DNA of 17,628 nt from Microcaldota archaeon. GTDB lineage: Archaea > Micrarchaeota > Micrarchaeia > Norongarragalinales > UBA10210. The notes below the pieces were generated by a model. It made no database searches. It worked only from the letters and a program-made list of their open reading frames with translations, and had not been told where the DNA came from. The DNA lies in contig DUGE01000025.1 in NCBI GenBank assembly GCA_013331595.1, positions 1-17,628 of the forward strand, given 5' to 3'. A program made the translations under genes and the position numbers. This document shows positions 7,145 through 13,817 of the stretch, in pieces. Within the stretch, counting starts at the first letter, position 1; each line of letters starts with the position of its first letter.

Positions 7145-7858
7145 ATGCCGCGGACAAAACCTGTTGACGAAAAACACTCGCTCCGGGAGGAAGGCTGGAA
7201 AAGCGCCTTGGTTTGGGGCGCCGTATTTTTCCTCCTCCTGTCCGCGCTGCTGTACGCCAGAAGGATAGACTACAACTTGTTCATATTAAACAAGGCAATT
7301 GCTGGAACAGCGGTTTTTCTCATTGGAATGTCGTTTGCCATCGGCCCGCTCTGCAGGTTTCGGGCCTCGTTCTGGGTTCCAAGGCTGCACTGGCGCAAGT
7401 ACTTCGGCGTTTCCGGTTTCATGGCCGCATCGCTGCACGCCTTCCTCTCGCTGGTAATGCTGACGCCCGCCTACTACCCTTCCGTGTTTGCGGAGTCGGG
7501 AAAACTCAATTCGACTGGCGAAATGGCTTTGCTTTTCGGAATCCTGTCGTTCCTGACGTTTGCAGTGGTTTCCGTAACCTCCTTGCCTGAAGTGGAAAGA
7601 AACTTGCACCCGAAGCAATGGAAATTCATTCAAAGGGTCGGTTACGGCGCTTACTTCCTGGTTGCACTACACCTTCTCCTTATCAAATGGCGCGGGTGGT
7701 TCGACCCGGCAAACTGGCTGCACGGCCTTCCTCCAGGCAGCCTGGTTAGCTTCCTGTTCCTGCTTTTCGTTTTCGCCATCCGCATTGCCGTAATGCTCCT
7801 GCCTCCAGTAGAAGTCCGGAAAAAGGCCACAGCTAGGAACAAAGCGATTCACGTTTAA
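7145..7858 (+). CDS. Ferric-reductase-like membrane cytochrome (MsrQ/YedZ-like)
   Basis: Integral membrane protein of 237 residues with about six helices (near 21-40, 48-68, 87-107, 126-146, 163-183 and 198-220). It resembles the ferric-reductase-like transmembrane domain found in MsrQ/YedZ, a heme b protein passing electrons across the membrane. Supporting residues are RLHWRKYFGVSGF, histidine H98 in helix 3, the turn NLHPKQWKFIQRVGYGAYF with H155, and H176 in helix 5, which are candidate heme ligands. GAGGT at 7134-7138 sits 6 nt before the chosen ATG; a TTG at 7139 is the alternative. No methionine-sulfoxide reductase partner (MsrP) or flavin domain is next to it, so its electron partner is unknown. 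The C-terminus RNKAIHV is encoded by repeat copy 3 and may have been supplied by recombination. Confidence 0.75.
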   Translation: MPRTKPVDEKHSLREEGWKSALVWGAVFFLLLSALLYARRIDYNLFILNKAIAGTAVFLIGMSFAIGPLCRFRASFWVPRLHWRKYFGVSGFMAASLHAFLSLVMLTPAYYPSVFAESGKLNSTGEMALLFGILSFLTFAVVSVTSLPEVERNLHPKQWKFIQRVGYGAYFLVALHLLLIKWRGWFDPANWLHGLPPGSLVSFLFLLFVFAIRIAVMLLPPVEVRKKATARNKAIHV

Positions 7859-7860
7859 AT
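7834..7860 (+). repeat. Direct repeat copy 3 (end of cytochrome gene)
   Basis: TAGGAAC followed by AAAGCGATTCACGTTT and AAAT. Compared with copy 2 it differs only by a two-base insertion and a one-base deletion. It supplies the last codons (KAIHV) and the TAA stop of the membrane cytochrome gene. The TTTAAAT at 7854-7860 lies about 26 nt before the ATG at 7884, so this copy could also act as TATA box for the next gene. Confidence 0.75.
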
Positions 7861-7877
7861 TGCGCATACGCACAAAG

Positions 7878-9404
7878 ATGTCCATGAAACAATTCAATCC
7901 TGCAGATTGGCACCGTTTCGGCGAATGGCCGGGAATCCTTATTCTTGATTTGTGCTCCTGGTACTCGCCGGTTTCAAGCTTGCGCTTCAAGGAATTGGTT
8001 GGCTTCGGGCAGGAAACACTTGTAACCGTGGACAAGGACAAGACGGAATACCTCTATTTTTCCAAGCGGTTCATGCAAAAACTAGAAAACTGGCTTGACG
8101 AAAAACTTTCGACACGCCACGGGCAAGAGCAACTCCTCACACTATTGAAAACGTTTCTCACCGAGCAAAAAAAGGCGCTTTCAGGGCTTTCCAAGCTCGA
8201 CGAGATAGAATGGCACAACTTGGATAACGAATCGCTGGCATTGCACTATCAGGAAGGTTTGAAGCTAATCCAAAGAATCACGCCCTACGACCAGCTGCCG
8301 TTCATCGGCGACTCTCTCGCCACAAGAAAGCTTGAAGAATACTTGAAAAAGGAATTGAAAAAACAAGGGCGGGAAAACGAGGTGGCCAAATGCATGGAGA
8401 TTGCGGCCACGCCACGGCTTTTCACATTCACACAAAGGGAAGAGGAGGCATTGCTGAAAACCGCTTTGGAAATACTAGACTCACACAAAACAGGTTCCCT
8501 GAACATTATGCCGGGCGAAGTTTTGAAAAAATTCCATCCGCAGGCCAGCAGGCTGGTGGAAGGATTCGGCTGGATGCCCGTCTTTCACTTTAACAAACCG
8601 TGGAACGAGCAAGATTACGCGGAAGAATTATCCGAAACCCTCCGTGACGGGCGGACAGCCTTAGAAAAGAAATTCAATATGCTTACAAGCCTTCCGAAAC
8701 GGGTTGAGGGAGAATGGAATAAGGAAAGCGATGGCTTCGAGCCGAGCTTGCTTCCGGAAATAATGCAGTACTTTGTTTTCGACAGGAACGAGGAAGAGCT
8801 TACGCTCAGCTACGGGCACGCGAAACTGGCCAAATGCTATGCTGAAATGGCAAAACGCCTTGGGATTGCGATTGAGCAAATGCGGCGTCTTAGGGAAGAC
8901 GAGGTAAGGAGCTTTTTGACAAGCGGAGAAAACCCGGCCAAACTGGTGAATGAAAGGATGGCTCACGGCGCCGGGTTTTACGTGAACGAAAGCGGATATG
9001 CAATGCTTGATGAGAACGAATTTCAATCGATGTTTGAAGTCCATGAGAAAACCACGGCCTCCAAGGAAGGCGTTGAGAAAACGAAGGTTTTGAGGGGCAT
9101 TACCGCTTCAGGAGGCAAGGCAAGCGGCATTGTTCACGTTATCGACAGGCTCGAGGAAATCCACAATTTCAAGTCCGGGGAAATACTCGTAGCCCATTCC
9201 ACCACCGTCGATTACCTTCCTGCAATGAAAAAGGCGGCGGCGTTCATTGCAGAAATGGGCGGAATCACAAGCCACACTGCAGTAGTTGCAAGGGAATTTT
9301 CCACGCCGTGCATTGTCGGAGTAAAAGGCGCCATGAAGCTGTTGAAAAACGGCCAGCGCATAGAAGTGAATGCGGACAAGGGGATAATCAAAATTCAAGA
9401 GTGA
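7878..9404 (+). CDS. PEP-utilising mobile (phosphohistidine swivel) domain protein
   Basis: Protein of 508 residues. The last 100 or so form the swivelling phosphohistidine domain of PEP synthase and pyruvate phosphate dikinase: GITASGGKASGIVHVI, then GEILVAHSTTVDYLPAM, then MGGITSHTAVVARE with the phosphorylatable histidine H466, and CIVGVKGAMKLL. The roughly 400 residues before it are helical and charged. They carry TPRLFTFTQREEEALL but no ATP-grasp kinase motif, and no PEP-binding barrel follows. It is therefore not a PEP synthase. Proteins of this layout are widespread in archaeal genomes with unknown function. The start is ATG 7878 or ATG 7884. No ribosome-binding site is visible, and the TATA-like TTTAAAT 26 nt upstream suggests a leaderless message. 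A T-rich terminator follows the stop. Confidence 0.8.
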   Translation: MSMKQFNPADWHRFGEWPGILILDLCSWYSPVSSLRFKELVGFGQETLVTVDKDKTEYLYFSKRFMQKLENWLDEKLSTRHGQEQLLTLLKTFLTEQKKALSGLSKLDEIEWHNLDNESLALHYQEGLKLIQRITPYDQLPFIGDSLATRKLEEYLKKELKKQGRENEVAKCMEIAATPRLFTFTQREEEALLKTALEILDSHKTGSLNIMPGEVLKKFHPQASRLVEGFGWMPVFHFNKPWNEQDYAEELSETLRDGRTALEKKFNMLTSLPKRVEGEWNKESDGFEPSLLPEIMQYFVFDRNEEELTLSYGHAKLAKCYAEMAKRLGIAIEQMRRLREDEVRSFLTSGENPAKLVNERMAHGAGFYVNESGYAMLDENEFQSMFEVHEKTTASKEGVEKTKVLRGITASGGKASGIVHVIDRLEEIHNFKSGEILVAHSTTVDYLPAMKKAAAFIAEMGGITSHTAVVAREFSTPCIVGVKGAMKLLKNGQRIEVNADKGIIKIQE

Positions 9405-9407
9405 AAA

Positions 9408-9416
9408 TTATTTTTT
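9408..9416 (+). terminator. T-rich terminator after swivel-domain gene
   Basis: TTATTTTTT begins 4 nt after the stop codon. Archaeal RNA polymerase ends transcription at T-runs on the non-template strand. The next gene on the right is on the opposite strand, which fits a transcript ending here. Confidence 0.45.
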
Positions 9417-9439
9417 GAGGAAAATCAGGAAAGAACAGA

Positions 9440-9547
9440 TTAACGGCCTATAAGTTTACGTAGGTTTTCAACGGTTCCAACTTTAATTGCACGCCGTCTC
9501 TGTATTTTCAAAGCTTTTTTTACGTATTTTGCACTCAATTTTTTCAT
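9440..9547 (-). CDS. Possible 35-residue basic peptide downstream of second vapC
   Basis: A complete short frame starts with ATG at 9547, 15 nt after the VapC stop, and ends with TAA at 9440. The product is very basic. It starts MKKLSAKYVKKALKIQRRR and ends VENLRKLIGR, and is probably one or two helices. No clear ribosome-binding site precedes it and no family is recognised. It might be a small third member of the toxin-antitoxin operon, or the remnant of a longer DNA- or RNA-binding gene. A chance frame in AT-rich DNA cannot be excluded. Confidence 0.3.
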   Translation of the reverse strand: MKKLSAKYVKKALKIQRRRAIKVGTVENLRKLIGR

Positions 9548-9562
9548 AGTAACAACTTCAAA

Positions 9563-9934
9563 TTACTTTTTGACAAATAACACGCCGGGCTTTCCTTTCA
9601 AATCGCTGTCGCTTGTGACTAAGTCGCAGTCGTTCAGCCTCGCCGTAGTATAGATTATAGAATCGGCCATTGACAACCCAATTGAATGGGAAATCTTGGC
9701 GGCAGCAAAACAAATTTCACCAGTCAAATGGAAGTAGTGCATCGAATCAAGCTTTTGCTTGACGAAAACTAATTCCGCAGTTTTACCGACATTATAGAAA
9801 AATTTGCAAACTTCAAAGTAGGAAATTGCCGAAAATGACGAGTTTCTGTTTTCCAAAAGCCTTTTGGTCTCGGCGTCCAAGCTCCCCTGAAAAAAGTCTA
9901 TCAATATGGAAGAATCAACCAAAAGTTCTTTCAC
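9563..9934 (-). CDS. vapC: VapC-type PIN-domain toxin ribonuclease (second module)
   Basis: A 123-residue PIN-domain RNase on the minus strand. The acidic residues are all present: D7 in LLVDSSILIDFF, E41 in AISYFEVCKF, D91 in SMADSIIYTTA, and D109/D111 in VTSDSDLKG. The start is GTG at 9934, with GAGGGAT 6 nt upstream. It overlaps the preceding antitoxin gene by 20 nt, as in the first module. The protein is clearly different from the other VapC in the window (for example FYNVGKTAELVF has no counterpart), so the two modules are separate families and not a recent duplication. No repeat copies flank it. Confidence 0.9.
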   Translation of the reverse strand: MKELLVDSSILIDFFQGSLDAETKRLLENRNSSFSAISYFEVCKFFYNVGKTAELVFVKQKLDSMHYFHLTGEICFAAAKISHSIGLSMADSIIYTTARLNDCDLVTSDSDLKGKPGVLFVKK

Positions 9935-10115
9935 TTTTATCCCTCTTGAAAGCAGGCGTGCCCTTGATTATGCCCTCCAAAGGCTTCAAAATCAGGAAGC
10001 TTTTTGAACGAGCAAGTTTCTTGACCGTTTCGTCATAGCTCTTGGTGCCCATGGCATCCCTAAGCTCGTCCAAGAGCTTTTTCGTGTCTTCCTTTACAGG
10101 TATGTTAAAGTACAA
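9915..10115 (-). CDS. vapB: VapB-type antitoxin (second module)
   Basis: A 66-residue protein whose first 40 residues (MYFNIPVKEDTKKLLDELRD to SYDETVKKLARSKS) fit a ribbon-helix-helix or related DNA-binding antitoxin: a short strand, then two helices. The tail, ending KRDKSERTFG, would contact the toxin. The start is TTG at 10115 with AGGTGG (10121-10126) 5 nt upstream, the same spacing as the first module's antitoxin. The gene overlaps vapC by 20 nt. The region just upstream contains palindromic and repeated AT-rich elements that could be its operator. Confidence 0.8.
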   Translation of the reverse strand: MYFNIPVKEDTKKLLDELRDAMGTKSYDETVKKLARSKSFLILKPLEGIIKGTPAFKRDKSERTFG

Positions 10116-10130
10116 TCAAACCACCTAATA

Positions 10131-10177
10131 GCAATAGAAAATTGCAATATTTAATTGTAACGTTTAATTATAATAAA
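10131..10177 (-). promoter_or_regulatory. AT-rich promoter and candidate operator of second vapBC
   Basis: On the plus strand, GCAAT (10131-10135) and ATTGC (10141-10145) form an inverted repeat, overlapping an 8-bp palindrome ATTGCAAT (10141-10148). TTTAATT occurs at 10150-10156 and again at 10163-10169. On the minus strand TTATTATAATT (about 10167-10177) and AATTAAATATT (about 10147-10157) are TATA candidates upstream of the antitoxin gene. An autoregulatory role is inferred from the module type. Confidence 0.45.
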
Positions 10178-10188
10178 CTTTCAGTTGA

Positions 10189-10953
10189 TTACCGCATCGA
10201 ATTCCATTCTTTTGTCGAATAGCTGGTTTTTGCGAGTTCATCCGCCCGGGCGAGTTCTTCTTCTGAATATTTTCCGAAAGCCCACTTCTTGTCGGCGGTA
10301 AAGCCCTTCAGCAGGGCGTCGTAAAGCTGGTCTTTCGTTGCACTGGAGTTTTTCTTCACGCTCGTCACGCGCTCTTCCACGCTTGCAATCATCTTGTCCG
10401 AAATCTTTTCAGCGCTGACGTTGAGCACTGAAAACATTTTCTTGACGTCCAAACCGAACAGGATTGTGCCGTGCTGAAGCAGAATGCCGTTCCGCCGGGT
10501 TTGCGCGTTTCCCGAAACTTTTTTTCCGTTCAGGATAATGTCGTTAATGGGCTTGAATTCTGCGGTTAAATCTAGAAGGCCGAAAGCATCGATAATAGAA
10601 CCGCAAATGAGTTTGTAAGAAGCGATAATGTCCTTGGGAAACATGAATTCGGGCGCGATAATGCTGTAGGTTATTTCGCCATCTCGGTCGTGGTACACCG
10701 CCCCGCCGCCCGTGCGCCTTCGCACGACGTCAACGCCTTGCGCTTCACATTCGGAAAGCCGCACTTCTTTTTCCAGGCTTTGGAAATAGCCTATTGAAAC
10801 TGCACTGGGATTCCAACCGTAAAATCGCAGGGTGGGCGGGCTTTTGTTTTGCGCAACTGCATTGCTGACCGCCTCGTCAAGAGCCATATTCTTGAAAGCA
10901 GTGTTTTCTTCCAATGCGATAACACGCCACTGCACACCTTGAGGCTCAATCAT
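10189..10953 (-). CDS. lplA: Lipoate-protein ligase, catalytic (N-terminal) half
   Basis: Activates free lipoate with ATP and transfers it to the lipoyl lysine of E2-type domains. The 254 residues show the ligase core: LRFYGWNPSAVSIGYFQ near residue 42, the loop RRRTGGGAVYHDRDGEITYS at about 78-97, NDIILNGKKVSGNAQTRR with the catalytic lysine (K145 by motif), and LQHGTILFG. The C-terminal accessory domain of the E. coli enzyme is missing here and is encoded by the gene just upstream. This matches the bipartite LplA/LplB known from Thermoplasma acidophilum. I chose ATG 10953 because GGTGAG (10962-10967) lies 8 nt upstream; a GTG at 10965 is the alternative. The gene overlaps its partner by 8 nt. 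It most likely serves the E2 protein encoded in this window. An octanoyltransferase is less likely given the adjacent accessory domain. Confidence 0.9.
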   Translation of the reverse strand: MIEPQGVQWRVIALEENTAFKNMALDEAVSNAVAQNKSPPTLRFYGWNPSAVSIGYFQSLEKEVRLSECEAQGVDVVRRRTGGGAVYHDRDGEITYSIIAPEFMFPKDIIASYKLICGSIIDAFGLLDLTAEFKPINDIILNGKKVSGNAQTRRNGILLQHGTILFGLDVKKMFSVLNVSAEKISDKMIASVEERVTSVKKNSSATKDQLYDALLKGFTADKKWAFGKYSEEELARADELAKTSYSTKEWNSMR

Positions 10954-11254
10954 TCTTTGGCTCACCGGACGAGGCTTTCCTTAAAACGCTGAGGATTGAG
11001 CCTGTACCTACCCCGACCAATTGAATGTCGTTGTCTTGAATGGCCATCATTAGCTTTCGCTCAAGCTCAATCCAGTCGAATTTGACTTTCGCTCCTTCAA
11101 AAACCCTTTCGAGGACGTTGATTTGCTCTTCCGGGTGCATGAAAAAATCTCCCGTAAGCTTTACTTTCGCAATCAGGTCGTTTTCAACCCACACATCTAT
11201 GCTTACTGTTTTCCCGCCCTTTATTTTCTCTACAGCTGAATAGTGCAATGCCAT
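10946..11254 (-). CDS. lplB: Lipoate-protein ligase, C-terminal accessory subunit
   Basis: A 102-residue stand-alone version of the lipoate ligase C-terminal domain, which is needed for lipoate activation when the catalytic half is encoded separately. Visible features are KGGKTVSIDVWVENDLIAKV, the family-typical TGDFFMHPEEQINVLE, and a conserved central stretch DWIELERKLMMAIQ. ATG 11254 is chosen because GGTGG (11262-11266) lies upstream; an in-frame GTG at 11266 lies within that site. It is the first gene of a two-gene operon and overlaps lplA by 8 nt. The accessory gene precedes the catalytic gene, so translation of lplA is probably coupled to it. Confidence 0.85.
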   Translation of the reverse strand: MALHYSAVEKIKGGKTVSIDVWVENDLIAKVKLTGDFFMHPEEQINVLERVFEGAKVKFDWIELERKLMMAIQDNDIQLVGVGTGSILSVLRKASSGEPKND

Positions 11255-11307
11255 GTTCGAAACCACCGTTTGCGAAAAGAATATCCTATTTCTTGCACCT
11301 AAGGTTG

Positions 11308-11317
11308 TTATAAAAAG
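11308..11317. promoter_or_regulatory. TATA-like element in divergent intergenic region
   Basis: TTATAAAAAG lies in the 97-bp gap between the ligase genes (leftward) and the methyltransferase gene (rightward). For the rightward gene it predicts a start of transcription near 11338, with AGGGG 6 nt before the ATG at 11352. Read on the other strand (CTTTTTATAA) it could serve the leftward genes, giving a leader of about 34 nt. A single shared element is possible. The polarity-setting purine-rich element was not clearly identified. Confidence 0.45.
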
Positions 11318-11351
11318 TTTGCAGGAACGACGTTAAGCGAAGGGGAATGGA

Positions 11352-11978
11352 ATGGACGCACAAAAAGGATTTTTCAACGGCCATTTTTACAAGCTCGTCA
11401 CCGTAGGCAAGGGAGAAACTACCATTGAAATCGATGGAGTGAGGATGCACCAGACGAAGAACAAGACGCCCTTGCAAGACGCGAAGGACAAGGCACGGCT
11501 TTTGGGCTTGAGGAAAGGCGCAGTTGTTTTGGACGTTTGCACCGGCTTGGGGTATAGCACAATCGCCTGCCTTCATGCAGGCGCAGGGAAGGTCATTACG
11601 ATTGAGAAGGACGAGAACGTGCTCGAAATAGCCAGGCAAAACCCGTTTTCGAAGGAATTGTTCTCCAGCCAGCGGGTGGAAATCATAAACAAGGACGCGC
11701 TTGAGACAATCGAGGAATTTCCAAACGAGTCTTTCGATTTTATCATCCACGACCCGCCACGGCTTTCTTTTGCAGGGGAGTTGTATTCCGGCGATTTTTA
11801 CAAGTCGCTCTACCGGGTTTTGCGCGAGGACGGGAGGCTGTTCCACTATACGGGCAATCCGGGCGCAGCTGGCGGAAAGAACATTCCCAAGGGCGTCAAG
11901 CGGAGGCTTGAGGAAGCGGGATTTAACAGGATAAGGTGGATTGAAGACTGCCTCGGCTTTATCGCGGACAAAATTTGA
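11352..11978 (+). CDS. Archaeal class I SAM-dependent methyltransferase (DPPR type)
   Basis: A 208-residue Rossmann-fold methyltransferase. Motif I is VVLDVCTGLGYST at residues 58-70. An acidic residue for the SAM ribose is E85 in VITIEKDE. The motif IV position is IIHDPPRLSFAGELYS with D134-P135-P136-R137. The DPP-type motif is common in enzymes that methylate nitrogen in nucleic acids or proteins. The combination with LFHYTGNPG fits the predicted archaeal methyltransferase group COG2521, whose substrate I do not know. An N-terminal stretch of about 45 residues (TIEIDGVRMHQT) may bind substrate. AGGGG (11341-11345) lies 6 nt before the ATG, and a TATA-like box sits at 11308. It is a single-gene unit, convergent with the ABC exporter genes to its right. 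Confidence 0.85.
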   Translation: MDAQKGFFNGHFYKLVTVGKGETTIEIDGVRMHQTKNKTPLQDAKDKARLLGLRKGAVVLDVCTGLGYSTIACLHAGAGKVITIEKDENVLEIARQNPFSKELFSSQRVEIINKDALETIEEFPNESFDFIIHDPPRLSFAGELYSGDFYKSLYRVLREDGRLFHYTGNPGAAGGKNIPKGVKRRLEEAGFNRIRWIEDCLGFIADKI

Positions 11979-12015
11979 GGCAAGAACCGACAACTTCATC
12001 AATATTTAGGCCATT

Positions 12016-12786
12016 TCAAGCCTTGCGCGAGTAGAGCCAAGAGCCTACGCCGAGCATGGCGAGCATGAAAATCGACAGGACGGCGAAATCTGAAAAATAG
12101 CCGAAAGCGCTTTGCCCAAGCAGGGCGTGGCGCATGGCATCAACCGCATAGGTGACTGGGTTGACGCTTGAAACTATTTGAAGCCACTGGGGCGCTTGGT
12201 TTATGGGAAAGAGCGCGCCGCTCGTCAGCCACAGCGGGATGACGAGAAAACTCATTATCAGGTTGAAGCCTTCGTTGCTGTCCATCATCAGGCCGATAAT
12301 CAGGCCTATGCTGACCAGCGATATGGACAAGAGCAGTATGACGGCCACGACCAGGAGTATTGAAGCGGGAGTATAATGAATGTTGAACAAAAGCCCGAGA
12401 CAAATTATTATGAGCCCTTGAATTACGGAACTGACGGCACCGCCCACGCTCTTGCCTAGGAAAATCGTGACACGGGATATTGGTGCGACAAGCATTTCCT
12501 TCAAAAACCCGAATTGCTTTTCGTAAATCACGGAAATGCCGAAGAAAATGCTGTTGAACAAAACGGCCATTCCAATGATGCCCGGGAAAATAAATTGCTG
12601 GTAACTGACCCCTCCGGAAAGCTGGGCAACAGTGCCGATTCCGCTTCCGATGACAACAAGCCACAAAAGCGGGGTGAATATGGAAGTAACGATGCGCGAC
12701 TTTTGCCTTACGTACCGGATAATTTCGCGAATGAAAATCGCGCGAAATCCACTCCACTCGTGACGCAAAGACATAACCAAAACCAT
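12016..12786 (-). CDS. ABC-2 type transporter permease (first exporter)
   Basis: A 256-residue membrane subunit of an ABC-2 exporter of the DrrB/NodJ type. About six helices are visible, starting with IVTSIFTPLLWLVVIGSGIG. The family's amphipathic N-terminal region (IFIREIIRYVRQKSR) and the motif YEKQFGFLKEMLVAPISR are present. The conserved region NLIMSFLVIPLWLTSGALFP to NPVTYAVDAMRHALLG marks the C-terminal half. The start is ATG 12786 with AGGT 6 nt upstream; ATG 12774 is an alternative. It begins 4 nt after the stop of the ATPase gene, so the two form an operon. The substrate is unknown; drug, lipid or glycan export are all known for the family. Confidence 0.9.
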   Translation of the reverse strand: MVLVMSLRHEWSGFRAIFIREIIRYVRQKSRIVTSIFTPLLWLVVIGSGIGTVAQLSGGVSYQQFIFPGIIGMAVLFNSIFFGISVIYEKQFGFLKEMLVAPISRVTIFLGKSVGGAVSSVIQGLIIICLGLLFNIHYTPASILLVVAVILLLSISLVSIGLIIGLMMDSNEGFNLIMSFLVIPLWLTSGALFPINQAPQWLQIVSSVNPVTYAVDAMRHALLGQSAFGYFSDFAVLSIFMLAMLGVGSWLYSRKA

Positions 12787-12790
12787 CGTT

Positions 12791-13783
12791 CTACCTGTCT
12801 ACGCCCCTTCTCATTGCCGTTTTCCAAAAACTTCCTTCGGCCTGCGTGTCGCGAATCTCACGGCCGGTGTAATGGAGGAAAACGTCGTTGAGCGTTGGCT
12901 TGTGCACGTCCACACCCAGCACTTTGAATTTTCCGGCGTAGGCTGCCTTAAGCAATTGCGGCAATGCAGCTTCGCCGTTTCCAACAGTTGCTTTTATCAC
13001 GCCTTCGCTCAAAACCGCTTTTTGCACGATTTTCATGCCGGAAAGTTTTTTCACCAATGCGCCAATTTTTTTTCCTTCGACGCGAAGTGAAACCATGTCG
13101 CCTTCAAGCTGTTTCTTCAAGTTCGCGGGCGTGTTGAGCGCAACAATCTTGCCCTTGTCCACAATTGCAATGCGGTTGCAAAGCAAATCCGCTTCCTCCA
13201 TGTAGTGGGTAGTCAGGACAATCGTGACTTTCTCCATCTCATTAAGCTTCTTGATGTAAGACCAGATGTGCTCGCGCGTCTGCGGGTCGAGGCCTATGGT
13301 CGGCTCGTCCAAAAACAGGATTTCCGGGTCGTGCAGCAAGCCGCGAGCAATCTCAAGCCTCCGGCGCATTCCGCCGGAATAAGTGCGCATGCGCTTGTCG
13401 GCAAATTCCTTCAAATCAACCAACTGCAGCACAAGCTCGATTCTTTCTGCTGCAGATTCATCGCTCAGGCCGTAGAGCCTCGCGTGCAACTGCAAATTCT
13501 CCCTGCCCGTAAGCAAGTCATCAATGCTCGGGTCTTGGAAGACGATGCCAATGCTTTTCCGCACCCGGCCCTCCTGCTTCGTAACGTCAAAGCCGTTTAC
13601 AAAAGCCTGACCTTCGCTGGGTGAAAGGATTGTGCAAAGCATACTGAGGAAGGTCGTTTTTCCAGCGCCATTGGGACCGAGCAAACCGAAAATCTCGCCT
13701 TTTGCCACGCTCAAGTCAATGCCTGCAACGGCAGTAAAGCCGTTGAACTTTTTCACTAGCGAGCGGGTTTCAATTACGTTCAT
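12791..13783 (-). CDS. ABC transporter ATPase (first exporter, DrrA-like)
   Basis: A 330-residue nucleotide-binding subunit that powers the adjacent permease. It shows Walker A GPNGAGKT (36-43), the Q-loop VFQDPSIDD with Q83, signature YSGGM (135-139), Walker B EILFLDE (154-160) and the switch histidine H193 in TTHYMEEA. After the ATPase domain comes an extension of about 100 residues ending in LNDVFLHYTGREIRD, typical of drug-export ATPases of the DrrA type. ATG 13783 is chosen because it gives the normal family N-terminus, with GAAGG 8 nt upstream; a TTG at 13798 is less likely. It is followed at 4 nt by the permease gene. Confidence 0.93.
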   Translation of the reverse strand: MNVIETRSLVKKFNGFTAVAGIDLSVAKGEIFGLLGPNGAGKTTFLSMLCTILSPSEGQAFVNGFDVTKQEGRVRKSIGIVFQDPSIDDLLTGRENLQLHARLYGLSDESAAERIELVLQLVDLKEFADKRMRTYSGGMRRRLEIARGLLHDPEILFLDEPTIGLDPQTREHIWSYIKKLNEMEKVTIVLTTHYMEEADLLCNRIAIVDKGKIVALNTPANLKKQLEGDMVSLRVEGKKIGALVKKLSGMKIVQKAVLSEGVIKATVGNGEAALPQLLKAAYAGKFKVLGVDVHKPTLNDVFLHYTGREIRDTQAEGSFWKTAMRRGVDR

Positions 13784-13817
13784 GCAAAAAGCCTTCAACC
13801 GTTTACGGCAATTCCAA

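Noticed and set aside
11286..12002. Minus-strand frame of 238 codons opposite the methyltransferase
   Set aside because: The plus-strand frame has clear SAM-binding and DPPR motifs, a TATA box and a ribosome-binding site. The antisense frame has no motifs.
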